Of a stretch of 64,000 bases of DNA, positions 1-10,324 are shown in pieces. The notes below the pieces were generated by a model that was given only the letters and a program-made list of their open reading frames with translations, had not been told where the DNA came from and did not search any database. This DNA comes from Neorhizobium galegae bv. orientalis str. HAMBI 540 (GTDB taxonomy: Bacteria > Pseudomonadota > Alphaproteobacteria > Rhizobiales > Rhizobiaceae), in assembly GCF_000731315.1 (NCBI RefSeq), contig NZ_HG938353.1, positions 4,153,501 through 4,217,500 on the forward strand, in the 5' to 3' direction. Position numbers and translations under genes: made by a program. How positions within the stretch are numbered: position 1 is the stretch's first letter; each line of letters opens with the position of its first letter.

Positions 1-1
1 T

Positions 2-67
2 GTGACGCGCCGGTCGATCGAGGAGACGGCAGCCGCAATCGTTGCGCTACGCCCGAAGCTGCGTTAA
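2..67 (+). CDS. C-terminus of PPDK regulatory protein (DUF299/PPPRP), partial
   Basis: Only the last 21 codons are inside the window, and the gene enters from the left edge. The visible tail contains [12 protein letters not shown], which resembles the C-terminal end of the bifunctional kinase/pyrophosphorylase family that regulates pyruvate phosphate dikinase or PEP synthase. The stop codon TAA at 65-67 lies 32 bp before maf. In Rhizobiaceae this gene commonly precedes maf-aroE-coaE, which supports the call. The fragment is too short to be certain. Confidence 0.6.
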   Translation: MTRRSIEETAAAIVALRPKLR

Positions 68-99
68 GCGAATCCGCCTGCAGCCTTTGGGAGATTTTC

Positions 100-693
100 G
101 TGACAGTGGCCCTCGTACTCGCCTCCTCCAGCCCCTTCCGCCGGATGCTGATGGAAAATGCCGGCCTGACGTTTGAGAGCCGTGCGGCCGAGATCGACGA
201 GCGAAAGATTGAAGCCGGGTTGGAAGGCGCAAGCCCCGACCAGGTGGCGCTGACGCTTGCCAAGGCAAAGGCGGTGGATGTGAGCCGCCATTTCCCGGGC
301 GCGCTGGTCGTCGGCTCGGACCAGACCATGTCGCTCGGAAGCCGCGTCTATCACAAACCGAAGACTCTTGCCGAAGCGAAGGAGAATCTGCTTTCCCTTT
401 CAGGCAAGACCCACAGGCTGAACAGCGCGATCGCTTTTGCACGTGACAGCCAAATCGTCTGGGAGCATGTCGCCCATGCGGACCTGACCGTCCGCGAGCT
501 GAACGAAACCTTCGTCGATCGCTATCTGTCGCGGGTCGGCGAAAAGGTCTACGGCAGTGTCGGGGCCTACCAGCTGGAAGGCGAGGGCATCCAGTTGTTT
601 TCGAAGATCGAGGGCGACTATTTCACCATTCTTGGTCTGCCGATGCTGCCCCTCCTTGAGAAGCTGCGCGAACTGAAAGCGATCGATGGCTGA
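100..693 (+). CDS. maf: Maf-like nucleoside triphosphate pyrophosphatase
   Basis: The 197-residue protein belongs to the Maf/YceF family, house-cleaning enzymes that hydrolyse non-canonical or methylated nucleoside triphosphates to monophosphates. The family signature ASSSPFR is at residues 8-14, followed by VVGSDQ and a late GAYQLEGEG segment; the C-terminal [11 protein letters not shown] matches the usual end. The overall pattern is closer to the YceF (7-methyl-GTP) type than to the dTTP/UTP type, which is an inference from motifs. Translation appears to start at GTG 100. The gene ends 8 bp inside aroE, so the two are probably translationally coupled. Confidence 0.9.
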   Translation: MTVALVLASSSPFRRMLMENAGLTFESRAAEIDERKIEAGLEGASPDQVALTLAKAKAVDVSRHFPGALVVGSDQTMSLGSRVYHKPKTLAEAKENLLSLSGKTHRLNSAIAFARDSQIVWEHVAHADLTVRELNETFVDRYLSRVGEKVYGSVGAYQLEGEGIQLFSKIEGDYFTILGLPMLPLLEKLRELKAIDG

Positions 694-1546
694 TTCACGT
701 GAAACATTTTTGGTTAATGCTTTCGTAACCGGCTGGCCGGTGAAGCATTCCCGCTCGCCTCTGATCCATGGCCATTGGCTGAAGCAGTTCGGAATTGCCG
801 GGTCCTACAGGGCCGAGGCTGTCACCGAAGCAGATTTCCCCGCCTTCATCAAATCCCTGAAAGAGGGCAGCTCCGGTTTTCGCGGCGGCAATGTCACCAT
901 CCCTCACAAGGAGCTCGCCTTCAAGCTGGCTGACCGGCCGGATGATCTTGCCGAAGAACTCGGGGCATCGAACACGCTCTGGATGGAAGACGGACTACTG
1001 CATGCCACCAATACTGACGGCCACGGTTTTACCGCCAATCTCGACGACCGTCATCCAGGCTGGGACAGGACCGGTCGTGCGGTGATCTTCGGCGCCGGCG
1101 GCGCAAGCCGCGCCGTCATCCAGGCGATACGGGATCGGGGCGTCAGTGAGATCCATGTGGTCAATCGGACAGTTTCACGCGCCGAGGAACTCGCCGATCG
1201 CTTTGGTTCGAAAGTTCACGCCCATCCGACCGAAGCGCTGAAGGAAGTCATGTCCGGCACAGGCCTTTTCGTGAACACGACATCTCTCGGGATGGACGGC
1301 AGCGAAGCGCCGGAGATTGACTACTCGCCCCTGGCCTCCGGCGCAGTCGTCACCGATATCGTCTACGTACCCTTGAAAACCCCGCTGCTTGCCCAGGCCG
1401 AGGCGCAAGGTTTTGCAATCGTGGATGGCCTCGGCATGCTGCTGCACCAGGCCGTGCCAGGTTTCGAAAAATGGTTCGGCCGCCGCCCGGTGGTCGACAA
1501 GGCACTCCGGGATCTCGTCATCGGCGATATGGAAAAACACGGATGA
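686..1546 (+). CDS. aroE: Shikimate dehydrogenase
   Basis: This 286-residue enzyme reduces 3-dehydroshikimate to shikimate with NADPH in the aromatic amino acid pathway. The shikimate-binding SRSPLIH is at residues 22-28, the catalytic Lys is K75 in NVTIPHK, and the NADP-binding GAGGASRA loop is at 136-143. The start overlaps maf by 8 bp and the stop overlaps coaE in an ATGA, so maf, aroE, coaE and dnaQ look like one operon. Codons 2-7 coincide with a near-perfect ParB-binding palindrome (691-706), an unusual dual use of coding sequence. Confidence 0.96.
   Translation: MADSRETFLVNAFVTGWPVKHSRSPLIHGHWLKQFGIAGSYRAEAVTEADFPAFIKSLKEGSSGFRGGNVTIPHKELAFKLADRPDDLAEELGASNTLWMEDGLLHATNTDGHGFTANLDDRHPGWDRTGRAVIFGAGGASRAVIQAIRDRGVSEIHVVNRTVSRAEELADRFGSKVHAHPTEALKEVMSGTGLFVNTTSLGMDGSEAPEIDYSPLASGAVVTDIVYVPLKTPLLAQAEAQGFAIVDGLGMLLHQAVPGFEKWFGRRPVVDKALRDLVIGDMEKHG
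691..706. promoter_or_regulatory. parS-like ParB binding site inside aroE
   Basis: TGATTCACGTGAAACA matches the widely conserved chromosomal parS consensus TGTTTCACGTGAAACA at 15 of 16 positions. It lies over codons 2-7 of aroE. Four other copies of the core TTCACGTGAA occur in this window. The ParB role is inferred from the consensus and the origin-proximal gene context. Confidence 0.75.
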
Positions 1547-2154
1547 TCGTCATCGGCCTCACCGGCTCCATCGGAATGGGAAAATCCACGACCGCAAAAA
1601 TGTTCGCCGAGGAGGGCGTCCCGGTGAATGACGCCGATGCCGTCGTCCACGATCTCTACCGCACCGACGCAGTGGCTCCTGTCGGTGACGCGTTTCCCGG
1701 CACGGTCAAGGATGGCGTCATCGACCGCCAGGAACTTTCCCGCCAGCTTTCCACATCGCCTGAAAAATTTCCCGTCCTCGAAGCAATCGTCCATCCGCTG
1801 GTCCGCCGGCGCGAGGTCGATTTCCTGACCCACCACAAAGAGGCCGGCACCGATCTTGTACTCCTCGATATCCCGCTTCTTTTCGAGGTGAAGGGTGAGG
1901 ATCGGGTCGATGTCATCGTCGTCGTTACCTGCGATCCACAGATACAGCGTGACAGGGTGCTTGCGCGCCCGGCCATGACGGAGGAAAAATTGGCGATGAT
2001 TCTCTCCCGCCAGATGCCCGACGCGGAAAAACGCAAAAGAGCCGATTTTCTCGTCGACACGGGCTTTGGACTGGACGCGGCGAGAGAACGGGTTCGCGAG
2101 ATCATCGCGTCTCTGAAGGCCGGAAAGACGAGCGAGAAAAAGCCAAATGCGTGA
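1543..2154 (+). CDS. coaE: Dephospho-CoA kinase
   Basis: The product phosphorylates the 3'-hydroxyl of dephospho-CoA in the last step of coenzyme A synthesis. At 203 residues it has normal family length. The Walker A motif [12 protein letters not shown] is at residues 5-16, and LLDIPLLFE and the later RQMP segment fit the CoaE fold. The ATG at 1543 overlaps the aroE stop as ATGA and places MIVIGLTGS at the N-terminus, as in the family; an upstream in-frame start inside aroE is not needed. coaE overlaps dnaQ by 8 bp. Confidence 0.95.
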   Translation: MIVIGLTGSIGMGKSTTAKMFAEEGVPVNDADAVVHDLYRTDAVAPVGDAFPGTVKDGVIDRQELSRQLSTSPEKFPVLEAIVHPLVRRREVDFLTHHKEAGTDLVLLDIPLLFEVKGEDRVDVIVVVTCDPQIQRDRVLARPAMTEEKLAMILSRQMPDAEKRKRADFLVDTGFGLDAARERVREIIASLKAGKTSEKKPNA

Positions 2155-2851
2155 GATCATCTTCGATACGGAAACCACGGGTCTCGAATCGAAGGTCGAT
2201 CGGGTGATCGAAATCGGCGGCATCGAGTTGATCAACAATTTCCCGACCGGCAGGACGCTTCATCTCTATATCAATCCGGGCGACCGCAAGGTTCATCCGG
2301 ACGCACTTGCCGTGCACGGCATTACCGACGAATTCCTGAAGGACAAGCCAAGCTTCGGGGATGTCGCGCAGCAGATCATCGAGTTCTTCGATGGCGCCAA
2401 GTGGATCGCCCACAATGCGACCTTCGACATGGGCTTCATGAATGCGGAATTCGGCCGTCTCGGCCTGCCGCCCGTAATGTCGGACCAGGTCATCGATACC
2501 CTGGCCATGGCCCGCCGCAAACACCCGATGGGTCCGAATTCGCTCGATGCGCTCTGCCGCCGTTACGGCATCGACAATGCCCACCGCACCAAGCACGGCG
2601 CGCTGCTCGACTCCGAACTGCTCGCCGAAGTCTATATCGAGATGACCGGCGGTCGTCAGACGGCGCTCGGCCTGATGGGCAACGAACGGTCTGCGACGGT
2701 GGTCGAAGTCGATGAAGTCGTGGTGGCGGTGACCGGCCGTCCGCGGCCGCTTAGCCGCCGGCTGACCGAAGCCGAACTCGAAGCGCATGCGGCCATGGTC
2801 ACGTCGCTGAAGGACAAGGCGGTCTGGCTGAACTACAAGCAGGCCGAATAA
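2147..2851 (+). CDS. dnaQ: DNA polymerase III epsilon subunit (3'-5' proofreading exonuclease)
   Basis: The 234-residue protein is the proofreading subunit of the replicative polymerase. The exonuclease I motif FDTETTG (residues 6-12) supplies the metal-binding Asp and Glu, HNATFDMGF is the ExoII region, and HGALLDSEL is the ExoIII region with the catalytic His-x4-Asp arrangement. The length is typical of a stand-alone epsilon subunit. It is the last gene of the maf-aroE-coaE-dnaQ run and is followed by a hairpin terminator shared with convergent secB. Confidence 0.95.
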   Translation: MREIIFDTETTGLESKVDRVIEIGGIELINNFPTGRTLHLYINPGDRKVHPDALAVHGITDEFLKDKPSFGDVAQQIIEFFDGAKWIAHNATFDMGFMNAEFGRLGLPPVMSDQVIDTLAMARRKHPMGPNSLDALCRRYGIDNAHRTKHGALLDSELLAEVYIEMTGGRQTALGLMGNERSATVVEVDEVVVAVTGRPRPLSRRLTEAELEAHAAMVTSLKDKAVWLNYKQAE

Positions 2852-2854
2852 AAA

Positions 2855-2880
2855 AGCCCAGGTCGAAACCCGGGCTCTTT
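2855..2880. terminator. Bidirectional terminator between dnaQ and secB
   Basis: AGCCCAGGT (2855-2863) and ACCCGGGCT (2868-2876) form a stem with one mismatch and a CGAA loop. There is an A-run before it and CTTT after it, so it can serve the convergent dnaQ and secB transcripts. Confidence 0.75.
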
Positions 2881-2902
2881 CGTCAAATCAAAAAATCCGA
2901 TC

Positions 2903-3379
2903 TCAGCTGTCGAGAGCCTGGACCTTGGAGCGGGCCTGTTCTTCGGCCATACGCTGCGTGAACATCTGCGCGAAATCGATCGGATCGATCATCAGCGGCG
3001 GGAAACCGCCGTTGCGCGTCACGTCGGCGATGATCTGGCGGGCGAACGGGAACAGGAGACGCGGGCACTCGATGAAGAGGAGCGGCAGCATGTGCTCCTG
3101 GGGGAAACCAGTGATGCGGAAAACGCCGCCGTAAACCAGCTCGGCCGCGAAGACGATCTTGTCGCCTTCCTTGGCTTCGGCGTTCAGCGTCAGGATAACA
3201 TCGAAATCGGCGTCCGAAAGCGGATTGGCGTTGACGTTGACATTGATGTTGATCGCCGGCGCCTTGTCGCGCGCCTGCAGCGAGCGCGGAGCGCCCGGGT
3301 TCTCGAAGGAGAGATCCTTGGTGTATTGCGCCAGGATGTTGAGGGACGGCGTTTCGGCCTGGTTGTTATCATCTGCCAT
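2903..3379 (-). CDS. secB: Protein-export chaperone SecB
   Basis: SecB is a tetrameric cytosolic chaperone that keeps precursors unfolded and hands them to SecA. The 158-residue sequence begins [19 protein letters not shown] and contains ARQIIAD and [12 protein letters not shown], segments characteristic of SecB. GAGGAAAT upstream of the ATG is a plausible ribosome binding site. It is convergent with dnaQ and lies downstream of fxsA on the same strand. Confidence 0.95.
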   Translation of the reverse strand: MADDNNQAETPSLNILAQYTKDLSFENPGAPRSLQARDKAPAININVNVNANPLSDADFDVILTLNAEAKEGDKIVFAAELVYGGVFRITGFPQEHMLPLLFIECPRLLFPFARQIIADVTRNGGFPPLMIDPIDFAQMFTQRMAEEQARSKVQALDS

Positions 3380-3464
3380 TGGGATTTCCTCGAGGCTTTG
3401 GAGCGTTGAGGCCCTCTAACATTTCGCTTGTGGGCTTACAACCCTGGCCAACGGGCTGAACCCC

Positions 3465-3980
3465 TCAAGGTTCCCTGCTTTTCGGTCCGGTCCAGGGCGA
3501 GGAGGGATCGGGATCGCGATGGTAGTCCTGCTCGTCGAGATCGACCACCGGCCCGGTTTTGTTGGCCTCCGGCGAAGGCCTCGGGCTTTCGTATTGATAG
3601 CTCTTGCTGCGAGGCGAACGGACGACCACGATACGCCGGCCGATCACAGACCAGATCAGGCTGCGCACGAAGGGAATGAACAGCGCAAGCCCGATGATGT
3701 CGGTGATGAAACCGGGCAGCAACAGCATGATGCCGGCAACGACGATCATCGCTCCGTCGATCAGGGCGCGGCCGGGTGCGCGGCCGTCGCGGCTCTCGGT
3801 GGAAATCTGTCTCAGGATCTGGGTGCCCTGGTTGCGCAGCAGGATGGCTCCGAGCACCGCCGTACCGATCACCAGGCCGAGCGTCGCCCAGAGGCCGAGT
3901 GCTTTGCCGACCAGCACGAAGCCCGCGATTTCGGCGAGGGGCCAGCCGATAAGAAGAAGCGGCACGAGAAAGAAGCGCAT
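3465..3980 (-). CDS. fxsA: FxsA family membrane protein
   Basis: This 171-residue membrane protein resembles FxsA, a cytoplasmic-membrane protein originally linked to F exclusion of phage T7; its normal function is not well defined. Hydrophobic segments occupy about residues 3-45 (beginning MRFFLVPLLLIGWP) and 68-100, followed by a hydrophilic, proline-rich tail. I chose the ATG at 3980 because it gives the family N-terminus and AGGGAA lies just upstream; a longer frame to 4016 adds an unconserved stretch. It is divergent from the Tim44-like gene. Confidence 0.88.
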   Translation of the reverse strand: MRFFLVPLLLIGWPLAEIAGFVLVGKALGLWATLGLVIGTAVLGAILLRNQGTQILRQISTESRDGRAPGRALIDGAMIVVAGIMLLLPGFITDIIGLALFIPFVRSLIWSVIGRRIVVVRSPRSKSYQYESPRPSPEANKTGPVVDLDEQDYHRDPDPSSPWTGPKSREP

Positions 3981-4106
3981 GGTATTCCCTGTGTCGTGAT
4001 ATCCAGAAGTGCGCAAAGCGCTAACGTCTTCGCCATTTGAATGATAGGCGTATGCAGACTATATGAGAAACTGCACCGAACTTTTAAACGCCAAATGCGG
4101 GTTAAG

Positions 4107-4805
4107 ATGGGCTCTAACGACTTTATAACACTCTTTTTCCTCGTCGCAGCGGTTCTGATCTTCCTGCAACTGCGCAGTGTGCTCGGACGCCGGACGGGAA
4201 GTGAGAAGCCGCCGTTCGATCCTTACAGCCCCCGCGACGTCGCAAAAAACCCGGGCGGCGACGACAGCAAGGTCGTGACCCTGCCGCGCCGGGATGCCAC
4301 GGAGGACGAGCAGCGTTATGCGGATGTCGACGCTCTCGCCAAGCCGGCTACGCCGCTTAACGCCGCGCTGCGCGAATTGGTCAAGTCCGATCCCGCTTTC
4401 CGTCCCCGCGAGTTTCTGAACGGCGCCCGCATGGCGTACGAAATGATCGTCATGGCTTTTGCTGACGGCGACCGGAAGACGCTGAAGGGCCTTCTCTCCA
4501 AAGAGGTGTTCGACGGGTTCGATACGGCGATCACCGACCGGGAATCCCGCGGCGAAGTGGTGAAGTCCACATTCGTCGGCATTGACAAGGCGGATATCAC
4601 CCATGCCGCGGTCAAGGATGCCGAGGAACAGATCACCGTCCGCATCGTCAGTCAGCTGATTTCCGCGACCTATGACAAGGCCGGCGCACTGATCGACGGC
4701 GACCAGGAAACCGTGGCCGAAGTCACCGACATCTGGACCTTCGCCCGCGACATCCACTCCCGCGATCCGAACTGGAGATTGGTCGCTACCGAATCCGAAC
4801 AATGA
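4107..4805 (+). CDS. Tim44/TimA family adaptor protein
   Basis: The predicted 232-residue protein starts with one membrane segment (about residues 5-22, FITLFFLVAAVLIFLQL), then a charged linker, then a Tim44-like domain from about residue 80 (LREFLNGA-type start, then VFDGFDTAI and a C-terminal WTFARD...DPNW). In alphaproteobacteria such proteins are membrane-anchored and related to the mitochondrial import motor adaptor Tim44; the bacterial role is poorly established. Starts at 4041 or 4095 are also open, and no strong ribosome binding site decides. It overlaps mltA by 4 bp. Confidence 0.85.
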   Translation: MGSNDFITLFFLVAAVLIFLQLRSVLGRRTGSEKPPFDPYSPRDVAKNPGGDDSKVVTLPRRDATEDEQRYADVDALAKPATPLNAALRELVKSDPAFRPREFLNGARMAYEMIVMAFADGDRKTLKGLLSKEVFDGFDTAITDRESRGEVVKSTFVGIDKADITHAAVKDAEEQITVRIVSQLISATYDKAGALIDGDQETVAEVTDIWTFARDIHSRDPNWRLVATESEQ

Positions 4806-5920
4806 CCTTGAGCTCTGCGGATTATACTCTACGGCCGGTATCCTTCTCCGATCTTGCGGGGTGGGGCGATGACGATCCGACGGCACTGTTTGCCGGCATG
4901 CGCGCGTCGCTCGAGCATATCCGCAAGGTCAAGCCATACCGCACCGGTTCCCTCGGCCTGACCGCCGAAGAACTCGGCACCCTCATCGAAGCCGCCCGGG
5001 ACCTCCCGGGCGATCCCGTTTCCGCCAGGGCCTTTTTCGAAACCCATTGCACACCCTTCCTGATCGCGCGCAACGACGGCCGGCGCGGTTTCGTCACCGC
5101 TTTCTATGAGCCGGAAATAGAGGTCTCGGAAACGCGGGACGATGTCTGGGCGCATCCTTTCTACTATCGTCCGGACGATCTTATTGATCTCGACGACAGT
5201 AACCGTCCGGCAGGATTGGACTCCGGCTACATGTTTGGCCGGCAGACACCTGATGGAATCGAGCCCTACCCGGATCGCGGCGAGATCGATCGTGGTTTGC
5301 TCGAAGGCCGCGGCCTGGAGATCGCTTACGCGAAATCCAAGGTCGATGTCTTCTTCATCCACGTTCAGGGCGCCGCAAGACTGAGATATCCGGATGGAAA
5401 CATCCGGCGGATTACCTATGCGGCCAAGGCGGGTCATCCGTTCTCGCCGATCGGCAAGCTGCTGATCGACCGCGGCGAGATCGATCCCGCCAAGATTTCC
5501 ATGCAGAGCATCCGCGCCTGGCTTGCGGAGAATCCGGCTAAGGTTGACGAACTGCTCTGGCACAATCGTTCCTACATCTTCTTCCGGGAAGCGGATGTCT
5601 CCGATCCGTCACTCGGGCCAGTGGCTGCTGCCAAGGTGCCGCTGATCTCGGGACGCTCGCTGGCGGTCGATCGCCAGATCCACACTTTCGGTTTTCCCTT
5701 TTTCATCCGGTCCGAGACGCTGATCCATATGGATGGGGGCAAACCCTTCGCACGGCTGATGCTGGCGCTCGATACCGGCTCGGCAATCGTCGGTCCGGCG
5801 CGGGGCGACATTTTTACCGGCTCCGGTTTCGAGGCGGGTGAGCTCGCTGGAACCGTGCGCAACGACGCGGATTTCTATATCCTCATCCCCAAGGCAGCGG
5901 CTGTCAGGTACGGCGGATGA
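4802..5920 (+). CDS. mltA: Membrane-bound lytic murein transglycosylase A
   Basis: The 372-residue protein is a MltA-type lytic transglycosylase that cleaves peptidoglycan to 1,6-anhydromuropeptides. FYEPEIE, HVQGAARLRY and the C-terminal 3D-type segment ALDTGSAIVGPARGDIF are family hallmarks, the last including the likely catalytic Asp. No signal peptide or lipobox is visible at the N-terminus (MTLSSADYTLRPVSF), unlike enterobacterial MltA, so export is unexplained. It overlaps the Tim44-like gene by 4 bp and smr by 4 bp. Confidence 0.9.
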   Translation: MTLSSADYTLRPVSFSDLAGWGDDDPTALFAGMRASLEHIRKVKPYRTGSLGLTAEELGTLIEAARDLPGDPVSARAFFETHCTPFLIARNDGRRGFVTAFYEPEIEVSETRDDVWAHPFYYRPDDLIDLDDSNRPAGLDSGYMFGRQTPDGIEPYPDRGEIDRGLLEGRGLEIAYAKSKVDVFFIHVQGAARLRYPDGNIRRITYAAKAGHPFSPIGKLLIDRGEIDPAKISMQSIRAWLAENPAKVDELLWHNRSYIFFREADVSDPSLGPVAAAKVPLISGRSLAVDRQIHTFGFPFFIRSETLIHMDGGKPFARLMLALDTGSAIVGPARGDIFTGSGFEAGELAGTVRNDADFYILIPKAAAVRYGG

Positions 5921-6498
5921 AGGGCGGTCGCAAACTCGATCCGGAAGAGCGGATATTGTGGGGCAGGGTTGCCAAGTCCGCCCGCGCCCTACCTGGCCGC
6001 ATGAAGGAAATCCTGCAATTCGAGGAAGCCGAAGCAGCGAAGATTGTCGCGGAAGAAGCCGCCGTCGAAGCAGCAAAACCGAAACCCGCGCCGCGGCAAG
6101 AAAGTTATGCGGTCGAACTTCCGGTTGCCGTCCCCTCCAGGCGTCCCGTAGGCTCTCATCAGCCACTCGAAAAGCCCGTTAAGAAAAAGCTCGCCAAGGG
6201 CCGGCTGCCGATCGATGCTCGGCTCGATCTGCACGGACTATTCCAGGGCGAGGCCCACGACCTGCTTCTCGACTTTCTGCTGCGGGCCCATGAACGCGGG
6301 CTCCGCCACGTTCTGGTGATCACCGGCAAGGGCAGTTCGATGGGCAGCGAAGGCGCGCTCCGACGCGCCGTGCCCCTATGGTTTTCGAAGGCCGAATTCC
6401 GCTTCCTGATCTCCTCCTACGAATGGGCGGCGCGCCATCACGGCGGGGAGGGCGCCATGTATGTGCGGCTTTCACGCGGCCGAGGGGATCGGGAATGA
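5917..6498 (+). CDS. Smr/MutS2-type nuclease domain protein
   Basis: The protein has 193 residues. The first 90 or so are basic and low in complexity, beginning MKGGRKLDPEERILWGRVAK. A Smr domain follows, with LDLHGLFQGEAHDLLLDFL and ITGKGSSMGSEGALRRAVP. Smr domains are often endonucleases or DNA/RNA-binding modules; the substrate here is unknown. ATGA overlaps join it to mltA upstream and the XRE gene downstream. Confidence 0.88.
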   Translation: MKGGRKLDPEERILWGRVAKSARALPGRMKEILQFEEAEAAKIVAEEAAVEAAKPKPAPRQESYAVELPVAVPSRRPVGSHQPLEKPVKKKLAKGRLPIDARLDLHGLFQGEAHDLLLDFLLRAHERGLRHVLVITGKGSSMGSEGALRRAVPLWFSKAEFRFLISSYEWAARHHGGEGAMYVRLSRGRGDRE

Positions 6499-6860
6499 CG
6501 CCTTTCGGTCATGCACTGAGAGAGTTGCGCCGCCGCAAGGGCATCACCCAGCGCGAGCTTGCGAAGGCGATCGGCGTCACGCCTGCCTACCTCTCCGCCC
6601 TGGAGCATGGAAAGCGCGGTCGTCCGACGTTCGAACTGCTGCAGCGGATCGCCGGCTATTTCAACGTCATCTGGGATGAGGCGGAAGAGCTTTTCCGCCT
6701 TGCCGAAGCGTCCCATCCGAAAGTCGTGCTCGATACCGCGGGTCTGCCGCCATCATACACCGGCTTTGCCAACCGTCTGGCGCAGCGGATTCGCTCTTTA
6801 CCACCCGACGTGATAGAGGAAATGGACACGCTCCTCAAAAAAGCCGAGATGCGAGGCTGA
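6495..6860 (+). CDS. XRE-family helix-turn-helix regulator
   Basis: This 121-residue protein has an N-terminal Cro/C1-type helix-turn-helix: LRELRRRKGITQRELAKAIG, then TPAYLSALEHGKRGRPTFELL. The C-terminal half has no recognised domain. I chose the ATG at 6495 because it overlaps the smr stop (ATGA) and puts the HTH at the usual position. A longer frame from 6378 reads through smr in another phase and is not supported. The target genes are unknown. It is the last gene before gyrB. Confidence 0.85.
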   Translation: MTPFGHALRELRRRKGITQRELAKAIGVTPAYLSALEHGKRGRPTFELLQRIAGYFNVIWDEAEELFRLAEASHPKVVLDTAGLPPSYTGFANRLAQRIRSLPPDVIEEMDTLLKKAEMRG

Positions 6861-6959
6861 ATTCGCCACGCATCCACGGCTTTCATGCCGTATTGGCGAG
6901 GCTCAACCTTTAGAAACCGCCCCGATTTCCCTATATTCTGAGGGTGGAATAGCCGGTGA

Positions 6960-9434
<2,475 letters not shown>

Positions 9435-9456
9435 CGTTGAAGCTTCACAACAAGAA

Positions 9457-9486
9457 AGCGGCGGTCCTCGGGCCGCCGCTTTTTGT
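9457..9486 (+). terminator. Intrinsic terminator of gyrB
   Basis: AGCGGCGG (9457-9464) pairs with CCGCCGCT (9473-9480), followed by a run of Ts at 9481-9485. It lies 23 bp after the gyrB stop. Confidence 0.9.
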
Positions 9487-9503
9487 TTGTCCAGTTCAAA
9501 AAT

Positions 9504-9519
9504 GTTTCACGTGAATCTT
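9504..9519. promoter_or_regulatory. parS-like site, left member of an inverted pair
   Basis: TGTTTCACGTGAATCT matches the parS consensus at 14 of 16 positions. Its 15-base core is the exact reverse complement of the site at 9534-9548. Confidence 0.75.
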
Positions 9520-9523
9520 TCCT

Positions 9524-9532
9524 GTGGATAGG
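9524..9532 (-). promoter_or_regulatory. DnaA-box-like 9-mer between two parS-like sites
   Basis: TGTGGATAG differs from the DnaA-box complement TGTGGATAA at one position. It lies in the spacer of the parS pair after gyrB. A single box is weak evidence by itself. Confidence 0.4.
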
Positions 9533-9548
9533 GATTCACGTGAAACAA
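9533..9548. promoter_or_regulatory. parS-like site, right member of an inverted pair
   Basis: GGATTCACGTGAAACA matches the parS consensus at 14 of 16 positions. With the site at 9504 it forms a perfect 15-bp inverted repeat. It lies just before the 3' end of the nitroreductase gene. Confidence 0.75.
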
Positions 9549-9569
9549 TTCGAGACATATCGCCGGCGT

Positions 9570-10169
9570 TCAGGGCTCTCCGGTGAATTTTCCCTCGAAG
9601 GCGATCTCCGAAACCGGCTTGCGCTTGCTCGGAACCTCCCGCTCGGCAAGGTCGTCGGGAAGCGTGCTCCGGTCCGCGATGCGGCCGATCGCAGCCGCCG
9701 CCTCGGCCCGGTAACCTTCCGGAATGCCAAGCACTTCGACGGCCTTTTCCTTGTCGAAACCCTCCATGCCATGCGCGTGATAACCGAGTTTCATCGCCTG
9801 GCAGATCACCGAGAACCAGGCGGCACCCGTATCGTAGGAATGGGTGTAGGCGAGCCGGCGCTCGCCATTGCTTGCCACGCGATAGGTCTTCGAGACGACG
9901 ATCATCAGCGCTGCCGCGTTCTGCGCCCAGCGCTGGTTACCCGGCGAAAGAATGTCGACGAGCACCGGAAAAGATGGCGTGCCGCGCAGCGCATAGATGA
10001 AACGCCAGGGTTGGTTGTTGCCGGAGGAGGGCGCCCAGTGAGCGGCATCGAGGATCGTCAGCATGGTCGCCTGATCGATCGTCTCTTCGGTAAACGCCCG
10101 CGGCGACCAGCGGTCGAGGAAAAAGGTATCGATCGGAAATTCCGAGTCGCGGGTGTTGCTGCTGGTCAT
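9570..10169 (-). CDS. Nitroreductase family oxidoreductase
   Basis: The 199-residue protein is an FMN-dependent nitroreductase-family enzyme. Motifs are FLDRWSPRAFTEE near the N-terminus (the usual RRSIR-like flavin-contacting region), AAHWAPSSGNNQPWRFI, and AAAAIGRI near the C-terminus. Natural substrates cannot be told from sequence. The ATG at 10169 is preferred; upstream in-frame sequence to 10370 is unlike the family. It is divergent from the FAH-family gene and convergent with gyrB. Confidence 0.88.
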   Translation of the reverse strand: MTSSNTRDSEFPIDTFFLDRWSPRAFTEETIDQATMLTILDAAHWAPSSGNNQPWRFIYALRGTPSFPVLVDILSPGNQRWAQNAAALMIVVSKTYRVASNGERRLAYTHSYDTGAAWFSVICQAMKLGYHAHGMEGFDKEKAVEVLGIPEGYRAEAAAAIGRIADRSTLPDDLAEREVPSKRKPVSEIAFEGKFTGEP

Positions 10170-10324
10170 TGGGCGTTCTCCGAAATTGCAGGCCGGGAGT
10201 AGATCTAAGATTAACAATAGGCTTGCCGACCTGCTTGGCAACAGACTTCTGGTTGGCTGAAAACGGGGGTGACAAGCTGGGGCGCATGTTTCATAAACCT
10301 CCTCGATAAATGGAGGACCATGTT

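Noticed and set aside
439..444. CACGTG inside maf as a further parS site
   Set aside because: The flanks match the parS consensus at only about 10 of 16 positions, as expected by chance.
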